In this document: positions 1 through 12,542 of the stretch, in pieces
Numbering within the stretch: position 1 is the stretch's first letter
Layout of the letters: each line of letters opens with the position of its first letter
Source: Thalassia testudinum
Lineage: Eukaryota; Streptophyta; Magnoliopsida; Alismatales; Hydrocharitaceae
DNA length: 64,000 nt
Assembly: GCA_037157565.1 (NCBI GenBank)
Contig: JAZHRO010000036.1
Span: 129,402,001 to 129,466,000, forward strand
Direction of reading: 5' to 3'
Notes under the pieces: model-generated
What the model was told of the DNA's origin: nothing
Seen by the model: the letters and a program-made list of their open reading frames with translations, nothing else
Database searches by the model: none
Program-made: the position numbers and the translations under genes

Positions 1-835
1 AGGACATCATGCAGGATGCTGGATCAATCCTCCCTCTCTCGAAGGGTCGGCCTAAGCTACCTTGGCCGCCCCTCATTCTCCTCCCGACCACTCCAAGGCC
101 ATCGGGGACCACCCCTGAATGCCCTTTCATTCTGCTAGATTTAGTTTATGCTCTTCGTAGTTTTACTGCTTTTTATTACTACTTAGTAGAGTAGTCTTTA
201 TTCTCCCCCAATGATGAATGCAAAATCCCCCCATTGATTCTTATATGCAGTCGTTTTCTGGTAGCTAGATTTAAATTCCAAGCATTTCTGTACAAGCTTT
301 CCTTTATAGTTTTTGTTGCAAACAACTCTCTCACTGAATGAATGAAAAATCCTTATATATATATGTCTCCATGTTGTGAAATCACGATGAGCTTTTGATT
401 GCTATTATATTTACGTGATTCAAGTTGCCTGTTTTTCAATTGTCTATCCATTCTGCAACAAGCATGTTGTTTCCTGAGAATATTGAAAATCTAACGATAG
501 ACACTTTCTCCGTAAATAGTCACCACCTCAGTAGAATCGTGCACATAGAAACTTACACGTTCACCTTTGTGATTTACTTAACGCACACGCACGTAATCCG
601 AGTCCATAACAGAAGTGGTGAAATCTTAATTAGGAGATTGGAAACTGGCATGCATTTTTAAATAAAGCAGAGCGGCAAAAAGATCAATTTCAAAAGTAAA
701 ACAAATTCCTCCTAGAGATGAACGACCGAGACTCAAGTCTCGTTATTTTTACAAACTTAATTTTTGACAAACATTTTTGCGCGACTATACTACGATCTCG
801 ATGACTTTCAAAACGCGCGAAAATGGGTTCTGTCA
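1..835 (-). repeat. LTR fragment of an unidentified element at the left edge
   Basis: The pol homology of H stops abruptly at 836. The sequence to the left begins, read on the minus strand from 835, with TGACAGAACCC, an LTR-like TG start, and runs off the window. The five bases CTAAC at 836-840 could be the target duplication, but the other end is not visible. The piece has no convincing coding content. The minus orientation is favoured because the start resembles Tekay/Del-type chromovirus LTRs, but a plus-strand LTR ending in TGTCA at 835 cannot be excluded. Confidence 0.45.
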
Positions 836-1850
836 CTAACCACCTGATGATCTTTTTCACGACATTCTGCAGATTTGGATTTAGGCGTCTCTACATTTCA
901 TAGGATGGTTGCGAGCCCTCTTCAGTGTAGATGTGATTTGCGCAGTATGAAGGGCTGATACCAGTCAGATCATCAAGAGTCCTTCCAATGGCTCTCCGAT
1001 GCTACTGAAGAACTAAAATCAGGCATGTTTCCTGATCAAGTGTGAGTTGGGAGTTGATAATCACAGGAAACATTTGATTGGAACCTAAAAAGACATATTT
1101 CAGATGATCGAGAAGAGGCTTTAATTCCATAACTGGGTTGTCAGCAACAGCAGGTGGTTCAGGGTGGGTGTCAGGAGCAAAGGAAGGAGCTGTGGGAGTA
1201 TCTTTGTAAGGTTTAGAATCCTCTAATTGCAGGTTTTGATCTTCTTGTGGTTGATCAGAAATAGTCAGGTTTTCCTCGATACATAGATCGTCAACCAGAA
1301 CCTCGATATCGCAAATTTGTTCTATAACTCCGTAATTGATTCCTTGCTGGGCCTTAAAGATGTCGATCTTTAGCATCTTGCTCCTAAATTTTAGTTCAAT
1401 TTGGCCCTCCTCACAATTAATATTGGCCCTAGCAGTGGCCAGAAAAGGTCTCCCTAATATGATCAGTGTATTTTTCACATTATAAGGAGCATCTATGTCT
1501 AAGATAATGAAATCCACTTGAAAATAGAAATCATGCACCCTAACTATGACATCCTCGAGAATTCCTTTTGGTGACTTAATAGATCAATCTGCTAACTGCA
1601 AAGTCATCTCTGTTGGTTTAAGATCAGATTCCTCAAAGCAATCTAGTAGGGATGTAGGTATCAAATTTATGGAAGCTCCTAGGTCTAGTAAGGCTCGGTC
1701 GAATTGCATATCACTGATTGCACAAGAGATCAGAGGGGTGCTTGGGTCTAATGCCTTAGGCGGGAGTTTGCTCAAAATGACGAAGCTGTCTTGCTCTAAC
1801 AGTACGATTGGGTTCCCGCTTTGGTTCACGGCTTACGCTTGGGTGTACAC
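836..1850 (-). pseudogene. pol: Protease and start of reverse transcriptase of H, decayed
   Basis: Read on the minus strand. An aspartic protease is recognisable by FDRALLDLGASINLIP (within 1584-1829), followed in another frame by the flap and C-terminal half with IILGRPFLATARANINCEEG (within 1002-1538). These belong to one domain, so a frameshift lies between them. A linker ending in ELKPLLDHLKYVFLG then leads into the start of RT; near 1000-840 I read AIGRTLDDLTGISPSYC and RRLNPNLQNVVKK, typical of the Athila pol N-terminus. RT is cut at 836 by another insertion, and stops interrupt the frame near 1000 and 890. The protease would normally mature Gag and Pol inside virus-like particles. This copy cannot make a working polyprotein. 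Confidence 0.85.
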
Positions 1851-3780
1851 ATGTCTTTCTGGAATTGCACGTAAGCTGGTACATGGTGCATTGCATCTAT
1901 AAAGGGGATGTTTATTTGGACATGCTCAAAGAGCTTAACTAGGTCCTCCTCAGGTGCCACGGGTTGGGGTTTCCTTTTTCCTTTGGTTAAGGTCTTCGGA
2001 AATGGAACTTTTGCAGGTTCCTCTAGAATGGGTCTAGGTTCTTGATCTGGGATAGAGGTATCCTGGATGACTATCCTAGGGTTTGGAGTTGCATTACCAA
2101 GCTGGGAGTGGATTGGATAAGGTGGGTCCTGTGTTGCTTTCCACTATGGGTAGTAACAGAATTCAATCCGGCTTGGTTCTGGTTTGGTGTGAGCAAAAGA
2201 GGTGATTGCTGCTGATAACCCACGTATGATGTCGAAGCCTCCATCTCGTCAAGTGATGGAGTAGAAGGGGCCTGATAAAAAAAATGAGCTTGGCCCTGTG
2301 TCGGGTTCATAACATGCCTCTGGTTTGACACGTTATTCGAATTAGGTAGAGGTTGTGAAGGAAGTGCACCAGGTTGGTAGGGATTTGCCATTTGGGTAAG
2401 TTGATTGCGAACCTCTATGATCTCATCTTTGTGCTGTTTTTGCATAGTCACATTCGTCTTCTGAATGTCAGCCAAAGTCTGAAGGATAAGAGTCATTTGA
2501 TCTGCATAAGTCGGCTTGGATTGATAAGTTGGGTTAGGCAGAGGCTGAAGCGGCTGATATGGACGAGGAGCTTGTGGTTAGGGCAGGTATTGAGGTCTTT
2601 GATTTTGATTGTTCCCTGACCAAGTGAAATTAGGATGATTACACCATCCAGGGTTGTAGGTGTTTGAGAATGGATCATTCTGAATGGCGTTGAGGTCCTT
2701 GCAGGTTTGAGGAGCCTCGGAAAAGTCAGAATACGAGGGTTCAGAGTTCCCCCAACTAGAATAGGTGGGTCCAGAGTTTCCTCCGAAACAAGAATCAGAT
2801 GGGGGTGGATAAGGGTCCATCCCCTGAGAAGATCGATGATAGATGTTATGCACAGCCACCCTGCCAGAGGGCTGTTGCGCGAATGGGTTTTGTGTAGAGG
2901 TAGCTCGCTACAAGTGTCGAGTTAGCTCATCCACCTTCTTCTCAATAATAGAGACCTTGTCCAGATGACTGGACATCAGTTCCAAGTCAATGGAAAAGGA
3001 CAGGCCCTGCGTCTCATGTGCTCCCTTTGCATTCGTCAATGCACGGCCATTCGTCCGGTCGAACATGCCCATGGATTCATTATTGATGGAGTTCTCACAC
3101 ATATTCTCGAGAATCTCTCACACGGTGTCTTCGTGTTGACCCATGATGTTTCCTCCATAGGTCGCATTGATGAATAATCGAAAATCTTCATGGAGTCCCT
3201 AGTAATAAGACTGGACTTGTTCCCATTTAGGAACTCCATGGTAGGGGCACTTTCGCATGAGATCCAGAAAATGATCCCATGCCTCGTGAAGCGGTTCTCC
3301 TGCTTGCTACGTGAAATGCGTGATCTGGTGCCATAAAGCATTTGTCCGACTAACAGAGAAGAACTTTCTCAGAAACTCGGAATGAAGTTTCGCCCAGGTG
3401 TTAATTGGATGCATTTGGGTTTGGTACCAGTGAGCAGCCTTGTCCATGAGAGAGAAGGAGAACATTTTCATGAGTAAAACATCCCGATTTTGAGCTTCAT
3501 ACCCGAAGGTTTGAGCCAGATGCTCAAGTTGCTTGATATGCTAGAAAGTATGCTCGGAATTATGCCCATGGAATTTGGGAATAGCATGAATGATGTTGGG
3601 CTTGAGTTCACTATCAGGACCTCTAGCGGGGATTTGGACTCGAGGTTCGATTGCTACCGCGACGGGATTGTAGTGATCTTGCATCATATGACACTGCGGT
3701 GGGTTCACAAAGGCTTGGAATAGATCGTTGAGGTGCTGAAGTTGATTTTCAAGATTATTTTCTTAAGCTGGTTGCTCCAT
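1851..3780 (-). pseudogene. gag: gag of H, broken by in-frame stops
   Basis: The likely start codon is at 3780 on the minus strand (MEQPA followed by a stop), right after the leader shared with A. The frame contains the plant retrotransposon gag core: FSFSLMDKAAHWYQT, NTWAKLHSEFLRKFFSV, TNALWHQITHF and GEPLHEAWDHFLDLMRKCP (about 3470-3250). The segment YNPGWCNHPNFTWS near 2650 is the usual motif of Athila-type Gag C-terminal regions. At least four in-frame stops and one or more frameshifts (pieces at 2908-3102, 2578-2859 and 2071-2496) make it a pseudogene. Gag would form the virus-like particle in the cytoplasm. The family call is firm; precise boundaries to the protease are approximate. Confidence 0.85.
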
Positions 3781-4887
3781 GATGATGGATGAAGGAGAAT
3801 TAGGTTCAGATGAATCAGAAGAGATATAGATCAGGTTGGGTTGTTGCACAAACAAGGAGGTTGAGGCTTGGCCTCGACGGGAATGAGTAGCTAATGGAGG
3901 CCTCAAGGATGGTCTTAGAGACCTCCTCCCGAACATACACCAATGGAGTAGATGAGAGGTAGAATTTGATGGACCCAATCAAGACACCCAAAAATTTTGG
4001 ATGACTATAGAGGTTTGGGGTGGATGATACCCCTTAGTCAGAAAGCCTTCCACCTGAGAATTACCTGGGCAGCTAGAGAGGGCGAGTCCCGCAAGGACCC
4101 CTACACGGTAGAGTGCCCCCATGAGTTACAGGGTTTCCCCCACTAGACCTCTCTTGTCACTGATGATCCAGGTAGACCAGAATAGGGACTTGACCTCTTA
4201 AGTCTACCAGTTTTTAAATTAAGAGCAAGGGTGCTTATGATTTCACTTGAACTTTAAGATTTTTTTTGTGCAAAGTGGCATAATTTGAAGATTGGCTAAC
4301 CCAATAAGGTGGGTCAACTTTACCTGTTTTGTCCTTTGAGAAATTTAGGTCCCTCTTTTAGTGTTCAAATGAAATTAAGAGCCTATTTTTAGGGTTTGCC
4401 TATATAGATCAATTCGATCAAGGTTTAGGCACACATTGTTTGGGAAGATTAATTCTTGATTATGCAAGTGTGTCTCTAAAACCCTAAATTGGAACCCTTA
4501 ATTGGCTCTGATTTGGCCCAATTTAATTTGTCCAAATGTGGTACTTAGGGCTTCAAGCAAAAAGGTGATAGACCTAAACACCTTAAGCTTCAAGTAGGTG
4601 CACAAATAAAGGTTTGAATGCTGTCTAAATAGAATGTATCAAATTAGTCAACTTGATGATTAATTTAAGAATATAATGCAAGTAGCCCTAAATGATTTTT
4701 CCCTTGTTTAGCTTTTTCATATTCAGGGGCTTAGAAGGATTTGAATGCAGTTTACCTACCCCTAGAGTGGCTGATGTGCGGCTGATCATCTTTCAATGAG
4801 TCCCTGAAATAGATCACAATCAAAAGAGATGTAGCAAGTTAGTACCAAATCTGATATTGCAATCAAGAGATCTAATTGCGCGTTGCT
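3781..4887 (-). other. Untranslated leader of H
   Basis: This non-coding stretch lies between PBS and gag. The block 3985-4215 is the reverse complement of a block in the leaders of A (18844-19082) and B (26656-26907), including ACCCTGTAAC-like and CTACCGTGTAGGGGTC segments. The similarity continues to about 3820, close to the gag start, which links the non-autonomous elements to H. Confidence 0.75.
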
Positions 4888-4905
4888 CCCCGGCAACGGC
4901 ACCAA
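4888..4905 (-). other. Primer-binding site of H (tRNA-Asp type)
   Basis: The minus strand reads TGGTGCCGTTGCCGGGGA, three bases after the LTR end. It matches the complement of the 3' end of plant tRNA-Asp except for one base (T for C at position 4). Confidence 0.85.
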
Positions 4906-4908
4906 AAT

Positions 4909-7591
4909 ATTAGTCGCTTGAAATCGGGTTTTAAATTGTTGCGTTGCAGTATAGTCGAAATCTCACGAAAAACAGATAAAATTTATACTCGAAAAGTCCG
5001 AGGTCGTTCGCTGGGAGCAAGTAGGAATTCAATTCTCAAGATTGCAATTTTAAAGAATGGAGATAAGAAATTATGATAAAAAATTGATTCAAAATAATGT
5101 GGCAATAATATCAAGTGTCAAACTGCAAAAAGAATGAAGTAAAATGGTGATTTGAATCACCAATTAGTCCCTACAATAATAACAAGTGGAACTCAATAAC
5201 TATGTAGAAATAAACTCACATCAGATGTCTGATTGAATGATCAAATGTCTTAAACGTCTGATGAACAATGATCTCTCTTCTGATTTGCTTCTTCTTCTCT
5301 TTCTCTTCTTCTTTTGCTTTCCTTCTTCTTCACAGACTCTTCTACTGCTCTTCTTGTCTTCCTCTTCTTCTTTTCCTCTGCTTCTATTCTTCACACAAAG
5401 GGGGAAGGGGTCTTCAGATTTGGCTAAATGTTAGCCAATTTCTCCAGAGAGAAAACCCCCCAAACCCTTGCACGCTCTCTCCTTTTCTCTCCTTGGGTCA
5501 CGCTCTCCCAGAGCCTTTAACAGTACCAGGTATACAGGTAATCGGACCTAGAGAGCACCCGGGTCTAGGCTCACCGACAGTGGGTGGTGAGCTAGGAGTG
5601 TATAGCTTAGGCGAGTAATTGGATTTGCGCTAGGCCCGCAGGAGCAGTGTCACGGGCGAGGCACAGTGAGGGGTGTGAGGGACCTCACCCCTTTCATATT
5701 TGAGGCAGTAAGCCTATGCAACTTTTGTAACTTATGCAGCACAAACCGGTTATCTGTATCCGATGTGGGACTATCCCACAGGGATTCCTTCCGCATGCAC
5801 AACAGCAGGAAGTGGAGAGGTCTTTGTCTAATTCCGTTCGCAGCCCCTGTCAAAGGGTCAAATTGGTCCTTTGGTTGTATTCCTAGAGGGATTCTGTGCC
5901 GCCTGGGACAAGTGACTAGGGTTGCAGATGCTGGAGAGAGCTTCAAGCAAGCTCGAAGCTTGCAGCATCAATGGCGATGCAGACTTGTGACCTGAAACAA
6001 AAATTATGGTCCCTCGACCTCGAGAGAAAAGCTCGAAGGGATCGCTGGACGATGGCGAAGATGCTAAGGGGGTTAGTGTGGTTAGTGAGGGTGTGTGCGT
6101 GCGTGGCGAGGTCTGGGCGGAGCTGCGGATGTGGTGGTGTTCGGGGAAGTGCGGGATTGATCAATAGTCCTAACTAAGTTAGGGCTTTTGATCTACAATG
6201 AACGGTGAAGGTGTGGAGTGCGGGAGTGGTTGGTTTGGCAGTGTGTGGAAGCCGCTAGGGCTCGCCGGAGGTATGCCGGCGAGATGGAAGACGAAGTTGC
6301 GAAGGGCATCGACGAGGTTGAATCAGAATGTTGGAGTTGCTGTTGTGATGAGGAGAAGTTGAGGAGTCATTTGAGAGAGGTAGCGGACGACGAGGAGCGG
6401 AGATGGTGTCGATTGCGGTGTGGCTGGCGCTGAAGAAGGAAGGAGCTCCAGTAGGGGTTGGATGGTGAGGATGAGGAAGATAGAGACGCCGGCTGGTACT
6501 GCATGACGCAGAGGAGAGAGGTAAGGATAAATTCGTTGTTGATATTGTGAACAGACCATGAAAGGAGGTAGGGAGAGTCGCTGGATGTCGAGGAGCACTT
6601 CGACCGAGAAAGAGGAGAGGAATTGGAGGTGTTCCAGGCCTAATTCGAGCATGGGAAGTCCGTTGTGCCCCGGGGGTTCTTTTATAGGTCATCAAAAGGC
6701 GAACGGAGCTTGAAAATCAAGCTCTCAAGCTTGGAAAGCTTCGCTGAAGATAGAAACCCAAATTTCAATTGATTCGCATGGCACTTTGGGCAAGACTTGG
6801 AGCCCAAGATGTTGCTCAAATGGAAGGCAACTTCGTCAAGAATCTGAGTATCTATTTTGGGATTGGTTGATTGAGAATCGAGTGAGAAATTCTCCCTCGA
6901 TTTCAACGGTGAAGCTCAGGGTTGCCTTTAATAGCACCAGGGACCTATTTGAGAAAATGATGACAAAGTTAGGGGCATATGTGTGATCAGAAAGGACCAA
7001 GTTGCAAACAAGGTCAAGACAATCTCAGATTGGGCCCAAATTTTGGTACAAACCTAATTTGGACCTAAGAAATCCAATGGTGAAGTTGGATTTTGATTTT
7101 AACCATGTTTGATTGGGTAATTTATGCAACAACCTAAATTAGGGTAAATGTTTGTCTAAGACTTTATTTTAGGTCAAGATGGGTTCTGATGGTCGAATTT
7201 AAGGTACCAAACCCTAGAAGATATTTTTATATGATTTTTAAAGGGTTTAGGTGAATTTTATCCTAACCAAAACCTTAGTTAATTAAGCAGGTCTATTTTT
7301 AGGGTTTCAGAAGTCATTTAATTCTCAAAACATGCAAAAATACTTTTCTGTCTGTTCTAACCCACTTGTTAGCCTTTTAGGACCATTTGACCCTTAATTA
7401 CCCCTGGGAAAACACGTGGTTGTACTGCATTCATGATATGATGGCAAATTACAGTTTTAACCTTGGTTTCCTATCTTTCTCTCAAAATGATTATGCAATG
7501 AATTATAGTCCTCTAACGGTTATGTAGGAGCATTTACTGACTTAATCAGATCAAATTGAGCTAATTATGGCTCATGATGGTGTTCCCATCA
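4909..7591 (-). repeat. 5' LTR of H (2.68 kb)
   Basis: On the minus strand it begins TGATGGGAACACCATCATG at 7591, as in B, and ends ...GACTAATA at 4909, where CA has become TA. It contains a TATA box at 6680-6686, a pyrimidine-rich stretch on the plus strand (5270-5400) and the GGGGTGAGGTCCC-like block also found in A and B. Several short open frames inside it lack family resemblance and are ignored. Confidence 0.85.
6680..6686 (-). promoter_or_regulatory. TATA box in H LTR
   Basis: The minus strand reads TATAAAAG, about 0.9 kb into the LTR and upstream of the presumed R region. Supported only by consensus and position. Confidence 0.5.
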
Positions 7592-7783
7592 ATTCTCAGG
7601 TTATTAGGTCCAAACTTTTAGGATTCAAGTGAATTTAGAGCCTGACTTTTAGGGTTTTCCTTGAATAGATCTATGTAAACAAGGGCTTGGGTAGCACACG
7701 AATGTGGGAAGATCAATTTTCTTTAATCTTGGAAAATGTGTACTAACACTTCAAAACCCTAATGTGGAACCTTAGTTGGCTCT
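7592..7783 (-). mobile_element. Element J: leader fragment of an H-like element
   Basis: This 192-bp piece is similar, on the minus strand, to leader sequence of B (about 26370-26490) and H. It shows the same order of AACCCTAAAA, CTACCCAAGCCC and TTTGAAT-like stretches. It lies between the LTR start of H (7591) and the LTR of F (7784), so it is the host element that both H and F entered. The rest of J is outside the window. Confidence 0.7.
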
Positions 7784-9176
7784 TGACATTGTCGGAACGC
7801 GTTAAGTTAAATTCATCGTTATAGCATACATTTGCAACATCAATTTTAAATGAAGATATGGATTAGGTGAGTCCAAGTGTCGAACATGAGGAGGCAAAAA
7901 ATCAGATTAGTTTATCGCTTTAGGGTGTCACAAAAATGTTTGTTTTGTTTGCTTGCAAGAAAACAAGAGAGAGAGAAAGAAAGAGAGAGTAGGGTTAGAA
8001 ACTTGAGATTAATGCATGGTGATTACTTGTGCATGCATGAAACATAATATGATGAAACAAATGGAAATATATTGCATAAGTATAGTTGTTTCACAAGTAC
8101 AATGCTATAGGAAAGCTTTAAAACACATAAACATTAAACTAGGGTAAAGAGGTGAGAAATGGAGAGGTGAGGCAGTCATGGCAGTAGATGGGCTTCCGTG
8201 GACGGCTTGGAAATCTAGGAGAGTGTGAAGTGTGTGGTAAGTAGAGCTAAGGAGAAGCTAGGAAGGGATGATCATAAATGGAGTGGGTGTGGGAGTTTTT
8301 ATAGAGAAGAAAGGGTTTCAAAATCAGGCAAGGTTTTAGAGACGTCGAAGACATCGCTAAACCCATTCAAAAGTGTCGATGAAGGCCTCGTCTCGCTGGT
8401 CCATCACGCACGTGCGTGCTTCTTCCCTTGCACGATCTGTGTGTGCTGACTTTGAGCCATCCGATCCACGATTGACAGCCCAAATCACGCGTGAACAAGC
8501 GCTCAGATTATGCCTCAAGTGCGTGTGTGATCGGGCGTCGTCGCAGTGTTGGCACGCGTTGGAAGCATCTGCGCTTGAGGGGGTGCCACGTTGCACTATC
8601 TGGATCGCTCGATGGTGATCGGGTGGTCAAATTTGGATGTGCGCTTGACCTCCGCTGATTAGGTGCGGTGAATGTCTCGAACCCATGCATTCTGCACGTG
8701 AAGTGGAGGCGCGACCATCGTGCTATCCTTGTGAAATGGTCACATTTCTTGCAGTCCCTCAGCCGTTTGATTGAAGATCGGACGGTCATGATCTTCCTGC
8801 ACGCGTTGAAGAGGAGCAAGGCGCGTTGGTGAGGGCTGGGCGGCTGCCACGTGTTAGCTTTTGGGTCGTCGATTAGTAGATCAATGGTCAGAACTTCCCA
8901 AACTTGTTGTGGGGAACATGGAGGTTGGATTGAGGTGATTTTGGGTTCGTTGGGCTTTGTTCATTGATTCAGATCCATCCGTATGGTCTGATTGCTCATT
9001 TGGGATGTGTTTTAATATGCACTTGCACACATGGTTGTTAAACATGAATCACAAGCAATCTTAACACAACATGCATGCCATGCTCTCAAGCCCATTATGA
9101 TATGTCATTAATGCACATGTACCCTCAAAATTGACTCTAATTGATATAGTTAACGCTAATTCTTGTAGAGTTATCA
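7784..9176 (-). repeat. 3' LTR of F (1.39 kb)
   Basis: On the minus strand it starts TGATAACTCTACAAG at 9176, directly after a GGGGGTA polypurine tract, and ends ...CCGACAATGTCA at 7784. Its first 250 bp align with the first 350 bp of the E 5' LTR, and its end shares GCCTCC.TGTTCGACACTTGGACTCACC with E. Confidence 0.8.
8297..8303 (-). promoter_or_regulatory. TATA box in F LTR
   Basis: The minus strand reads CTATAAAAAC, mid-LTR, at a position comparable to the E TATA box. Confidence 0.45.
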
Positions 9177-9797
9177 TACCCCCATTCTCATCCCTCGCTA
9201 GTCCCTAGCAAGGTTATCCTAAATGTTATTTTCAGCTAGAATTAAGAATCGATTGCTCAGGGATATGTTACTTGTCAATAGGAGGAGATTTATACTAAGA
9301 TCCTAATCCATAAAGACTAAACAGTGCCCGGGGGTCTGTCAAAATGCAGACCGCTCAAGTCCTCGCTTTAAATTTAAGCACACATATATGCATATAGATT
9401 TTTTTTTCTTTTTTATCTTTTCTAATTTTTTTGGATTTATGGAGTTGAGACTGTCTGGGTAACTTTTTACGGCTACCCAACCCACCCATAACTCAAAATG
9501 GACTCTAAGTGCTTAGCACCTTGGTGTGAAAATTGTGATAGACTCACTCGACAGATATTAAAACAGACTTCGGGTTTCTACGCCCCTAGGTGACCTGAAA
9601 AGAAGATGTTGCCTAAAGGTGTATCTATCCGACCGGTAGCTTTCTCCCTACTTTTATTTTGTGTGGAGTCAACACAAGGGTGTTTTCAGTGTATATCTAC
9701 CTAGATTGTTCTACTTCCCCACTTCTTCCTTAAGTGTTTTGGAATTTTTTTTATGCATTTTGGGAGCTGGGATATGGATAAATGGCCAATGGGCTGT
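9177..9797 (-). other. 3' non-coding interior of F with polypurine tract
   Basis: On the minus strand GAATGGGGGTA (9177-9187) precedes the LTR and is the plus-strand priming tract. The rest is non-coding and resembles 51230-51800 of C in inverse orientation. It ends at GGGCTGT (9791-9797), where E begins; GCTGT is the candidate TSD of E. Confidence 0.7.
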
Positions 9798-11294
9798 TGA
9801 TAACACTACATTCAATGATGATAATTCCATCAACTGGGGTTAGTTTTGGGGATATATGCACACTAATAACATACCATGATGGGCATGGGAGCACTGCATG
9901 CATTTCAAATTAAGATTGCTTATAAATCAATGTTTAATGGCCATATGTACAAGTGAATATTGAAATAGGCCTCATATGAGTAATCGGACCACACTGATGG
10001 ATTCAGATTGACGTATGGAGTCCAACGGACTCAAAATCACTTAAATCCGACATCCGGAGCTCCCTTGACCAGCCCAAGAAGAATAGATCAACGACCCACA
10101 AGCGGCGACGTGGTGCTCTCTGTCGCACCCTCACCCGTGCAGCACCCTTGTGCTCATCACAAAGAAACATTTTAAGTTGTTCGATCCAAGGATCGGATGG
10201 TTGAGATTCCGTGCACTCAACACCGCATCCACTGTACCCAACTCCTTCAGCATGAAGATCTGATTGTTGGATCTCCATCCAACGGTCGCTAATGCCGCAC
10301 TTGATCTCGCCTTCTTGACTAAGCGCGAAGGTAGCGCAGCGTTAGCGCCTCACCCTCGCAAGCGAGAGGCGAGCGTTCAACTCCCACCTTGCCTCAAATC
10401 ACATCATGTGTGCACCGCGGGCGATTCAGACCGTCCGATCAACGCAGAGCGGTGAGGATGGAAGCTACATGGTGCACCCTCAAGCACTCGATGGGCACAC
10501 GCACGATAACATGAGAGGCATGCACTCCCCGCACACAGGCACGATTTGACCAGCGCTCAGGACACAATCTCAGTCGTCCGTTCTTCGATCGGATGGTCCA
10601 CATGGCACGCACACGGATTGTGCGAGCGAAGGAAGAATGCTCGCGCACTTGGACTGACGGGCGAGGGACTTCACCGATGTTTTTGGAATGGATTTAGCGA
10701 TGTCCCATACGTTTCTAAAACCCTTACTTAGTTTAGAAACCCCTCCTCTATATAAACCCTCCCAACCACCCCATTCAAGGGCATTCAATACACACATACC
10801 TCCCAAGCTACTCTAGCCTTCTCCTAGCTCCACCAAATACTCCACACCCACCTTGGAGTTGTCAAGCGGCCGACGGAGCCTCCCTCCACCGCTGTGGCCA
10901 CCTTGACTCCTCCTTGCACTCTCTCTCTTTACTTTAGCTTATGTTGCACTTGTTTAAGCTTTCATCCATTATTGTAGTTGTAAACAAACTTTAACTGCAT
11001 GTCATATGTTGATGATGTTTCATATATTATAGCTCACATCCTCTTAAATGATTGTCATGCTTTAAACATGGTCTCTACCCCTACTCTCTCTCTCGTTCTC
11101 CCTCTCTCTCTCGTGTTTTCTCCCAAGCAAGCAAATCAACCATTCCTGTGACAACTAAAGTGACAAAATAATCCGATTTTATGCCTCCTTGTGTTCGACA
11201 CTTGGACTCACCAACTCCACTTCTTAAATTAAAACTGACATCGCGAACACATACTACAATGGAATAATTAAACAAATGCATTTCACACTCGTCA
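9798..11294 (+). repeat. 5' LTR of E (1.50 kb)
   Basis: It starts TGATAACACTACATTC and ends ...CACTCGTCA, with the PBS five bases further on. The middle is GC-rich and the end carries the TGTGTTCGACACTTGGACTC block. Its partner 3' LTR is not in the window. The start is supported by its similarity to F and the abrupt end of F interior at 9797. Confidence 0.8.
10749..10756 (+). promoter_or_regulatory. TATA box in E LTR
   Basis: TATATAAA followed by CCCTCCCAACC; typical plant TATA context, about 950 bp into the LTR. Confidence 0.6.
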
Positions 11295-11299
11295 GTTTT

Positions 11300-11317
11300 T
11301 GGCGTCGTTGTCGGGGA
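11300..11317 (+). other. Primer-binding site of E
   Basis: TGGCGTCGTTGTCGGGGA is the tRNA-Asp complement with two C-to-T changes. Confidence 0.8.
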
Positions 11318-11520
11318 GGCAACGGATTTCTTTTGTCACTTTTATCCCACATTTGTATTCACATCTTCTAACTCATTTTGCTCTCTCTACTTGATTGGTT
11401 ATAGGAACTTGATGCTTGGGCGACGGAGGAGCGTGATCCAAGACAGTGGACCCGGAGTAAAGTGTGGTGAAGACGGTTGTGAGTAATACTTCACCCATTG
11501 ATTGTTTGCTTGCCTCTATA

Positions 11521-11554
<34 letters not shown>

Positions 11555-12542
11555 CAAAAAATATAAAAATCTAAAATTAGCGTGGTGAATGGCTACTTGA
11601 CCCACATTCCATACTCATCACCCAACAAAAAAAATACACTCTAACATTCTTGAAGAGAAAATCTTTTTGGAGTGTTCTTTCTTTTGAGTGGTGTTTGCGA
11701 AGCCACCATGACTTGATTTGGGTCACACCACTCACCATAATTAAAATCAACTCACCTGGTAGAATTGCATGAACACTAGGGTGACCACATTAGGGTTGCT
11801 TTTCTACGGCCACATCATTCTAAAGGGAATTGACTTTCGCCCGTTGTGTGCAAAACCTTATGTGCCCACATGAACCTTGTTTGAAAACATTAAAGAACAT
11901 CAACCCTAAAAAGCATTAAAGCAAGGATAAATCATTAAAAGACACCACATCTTAAAATCCTTGCTTGAAAACCATGTTTTGTTAAGTGCACACACATGCT
12001 CAAATCAGTTAACTAAGGGGCACAACCCCAAACAATGCCTCATCACATATCCTGAGCACAAGCACTAACCTAGCCCTTATTAAAATGGAGTAGATGTGCC
12101 CTAGGTAGGACTAGTCTGAGTCTTGAAGGTGTGACTAGGTTTGCTAGGCACTTGGCCCTCATTCCCTTTGTAGAATCTGGTGTCTAGGCTGGAGGAAAGT
12201 GTTAAATGACCGCGGTTGTTGGGTCTACGGAACTGGTGGCGAAAGCCAGAGGAAGAACCTTCCCTTAAATCCCCTCATAATCAACCTAGCCAAATTAACA
12301 TCAGGAAGGGTGGTTAAGTGCTTATAGATCTGATCATTCCTCTGAGGCTTCTAGGTCACCTAAGGTATACATTACAAAGACTAGGTTTGTTTATTTGTTT
12401 GTGCACACACTTCTTGCATCTCTCTCTCTCTCTTCGCATCTCTCTCCGTTCTTCCCTAGTGTATGCATGGAAGATGCTCACTACATCCTGAGCTATTTGT
12501 TTTAGATAGGGAAATAAGGAGAGACTTGATTTTACACGAGAA
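11318..12542 (+). other. Untranslated leader of E
   Basis: Non-coding. It shares with C (34676-34710) and D the block at 12229-12262 (GGAACTGGTGGCGAAAGCC and AGAGGAAGAACCTTC), and the CTTGCTTGAAAACCA segment near 11960. Confidence 0.7.
11516..11554 (+). repeat. TG/TA microsatellite
   Basis: A (TG)n run passes directly into a (TA)n run within the leader of E. Confidence 0.9.

Larger units (their letters stand above)
836..7591 (-). mobile_element. Element H: Athila-like Ty3/gypsy retrotransposon, 5' part
   Basis: On the minus strand, in order, H has a 5' LTR (7591 to 4909), a tRNA-Asp-type primer-binding site, a leader, gag, protease and the start of reverse transcriptase. Its 3' part lies beyond another insertion at 835. 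LTR start, PBS and leader are clearly related to those of A and B, so H looks like their gag-pol-carrying relative. Its right end (7591) abuts leader sequence of a similar minus-strand element, J. The TSD cannot be checked because the left end is outside the window. Confidence 0.85.
7784..9797 (-). mobile_element. Element F: 3' end of a minus-strand retrotransposon
   Basis: F is represented by its 3' LTR and about 620 bp of 3' non-coding interior. It was cut at 9797 by E, whose LTR is related to that of F. The interior matches the 3' non-coding region of C, D and E (TAGCTTTCTCCCTAC, GGGTTTCTACGCC and AGTGTTTTGG segments). The remainder of F should continue to the right of E, outside the window. 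Confidence 0.75.

Noticed and set aside
5237..5618. Leu/Phe/Ser-rich frames in the H LTR
   Set aside because: They come from a CTT-rich pyrimidine tract; no start context or homologue in A or B.
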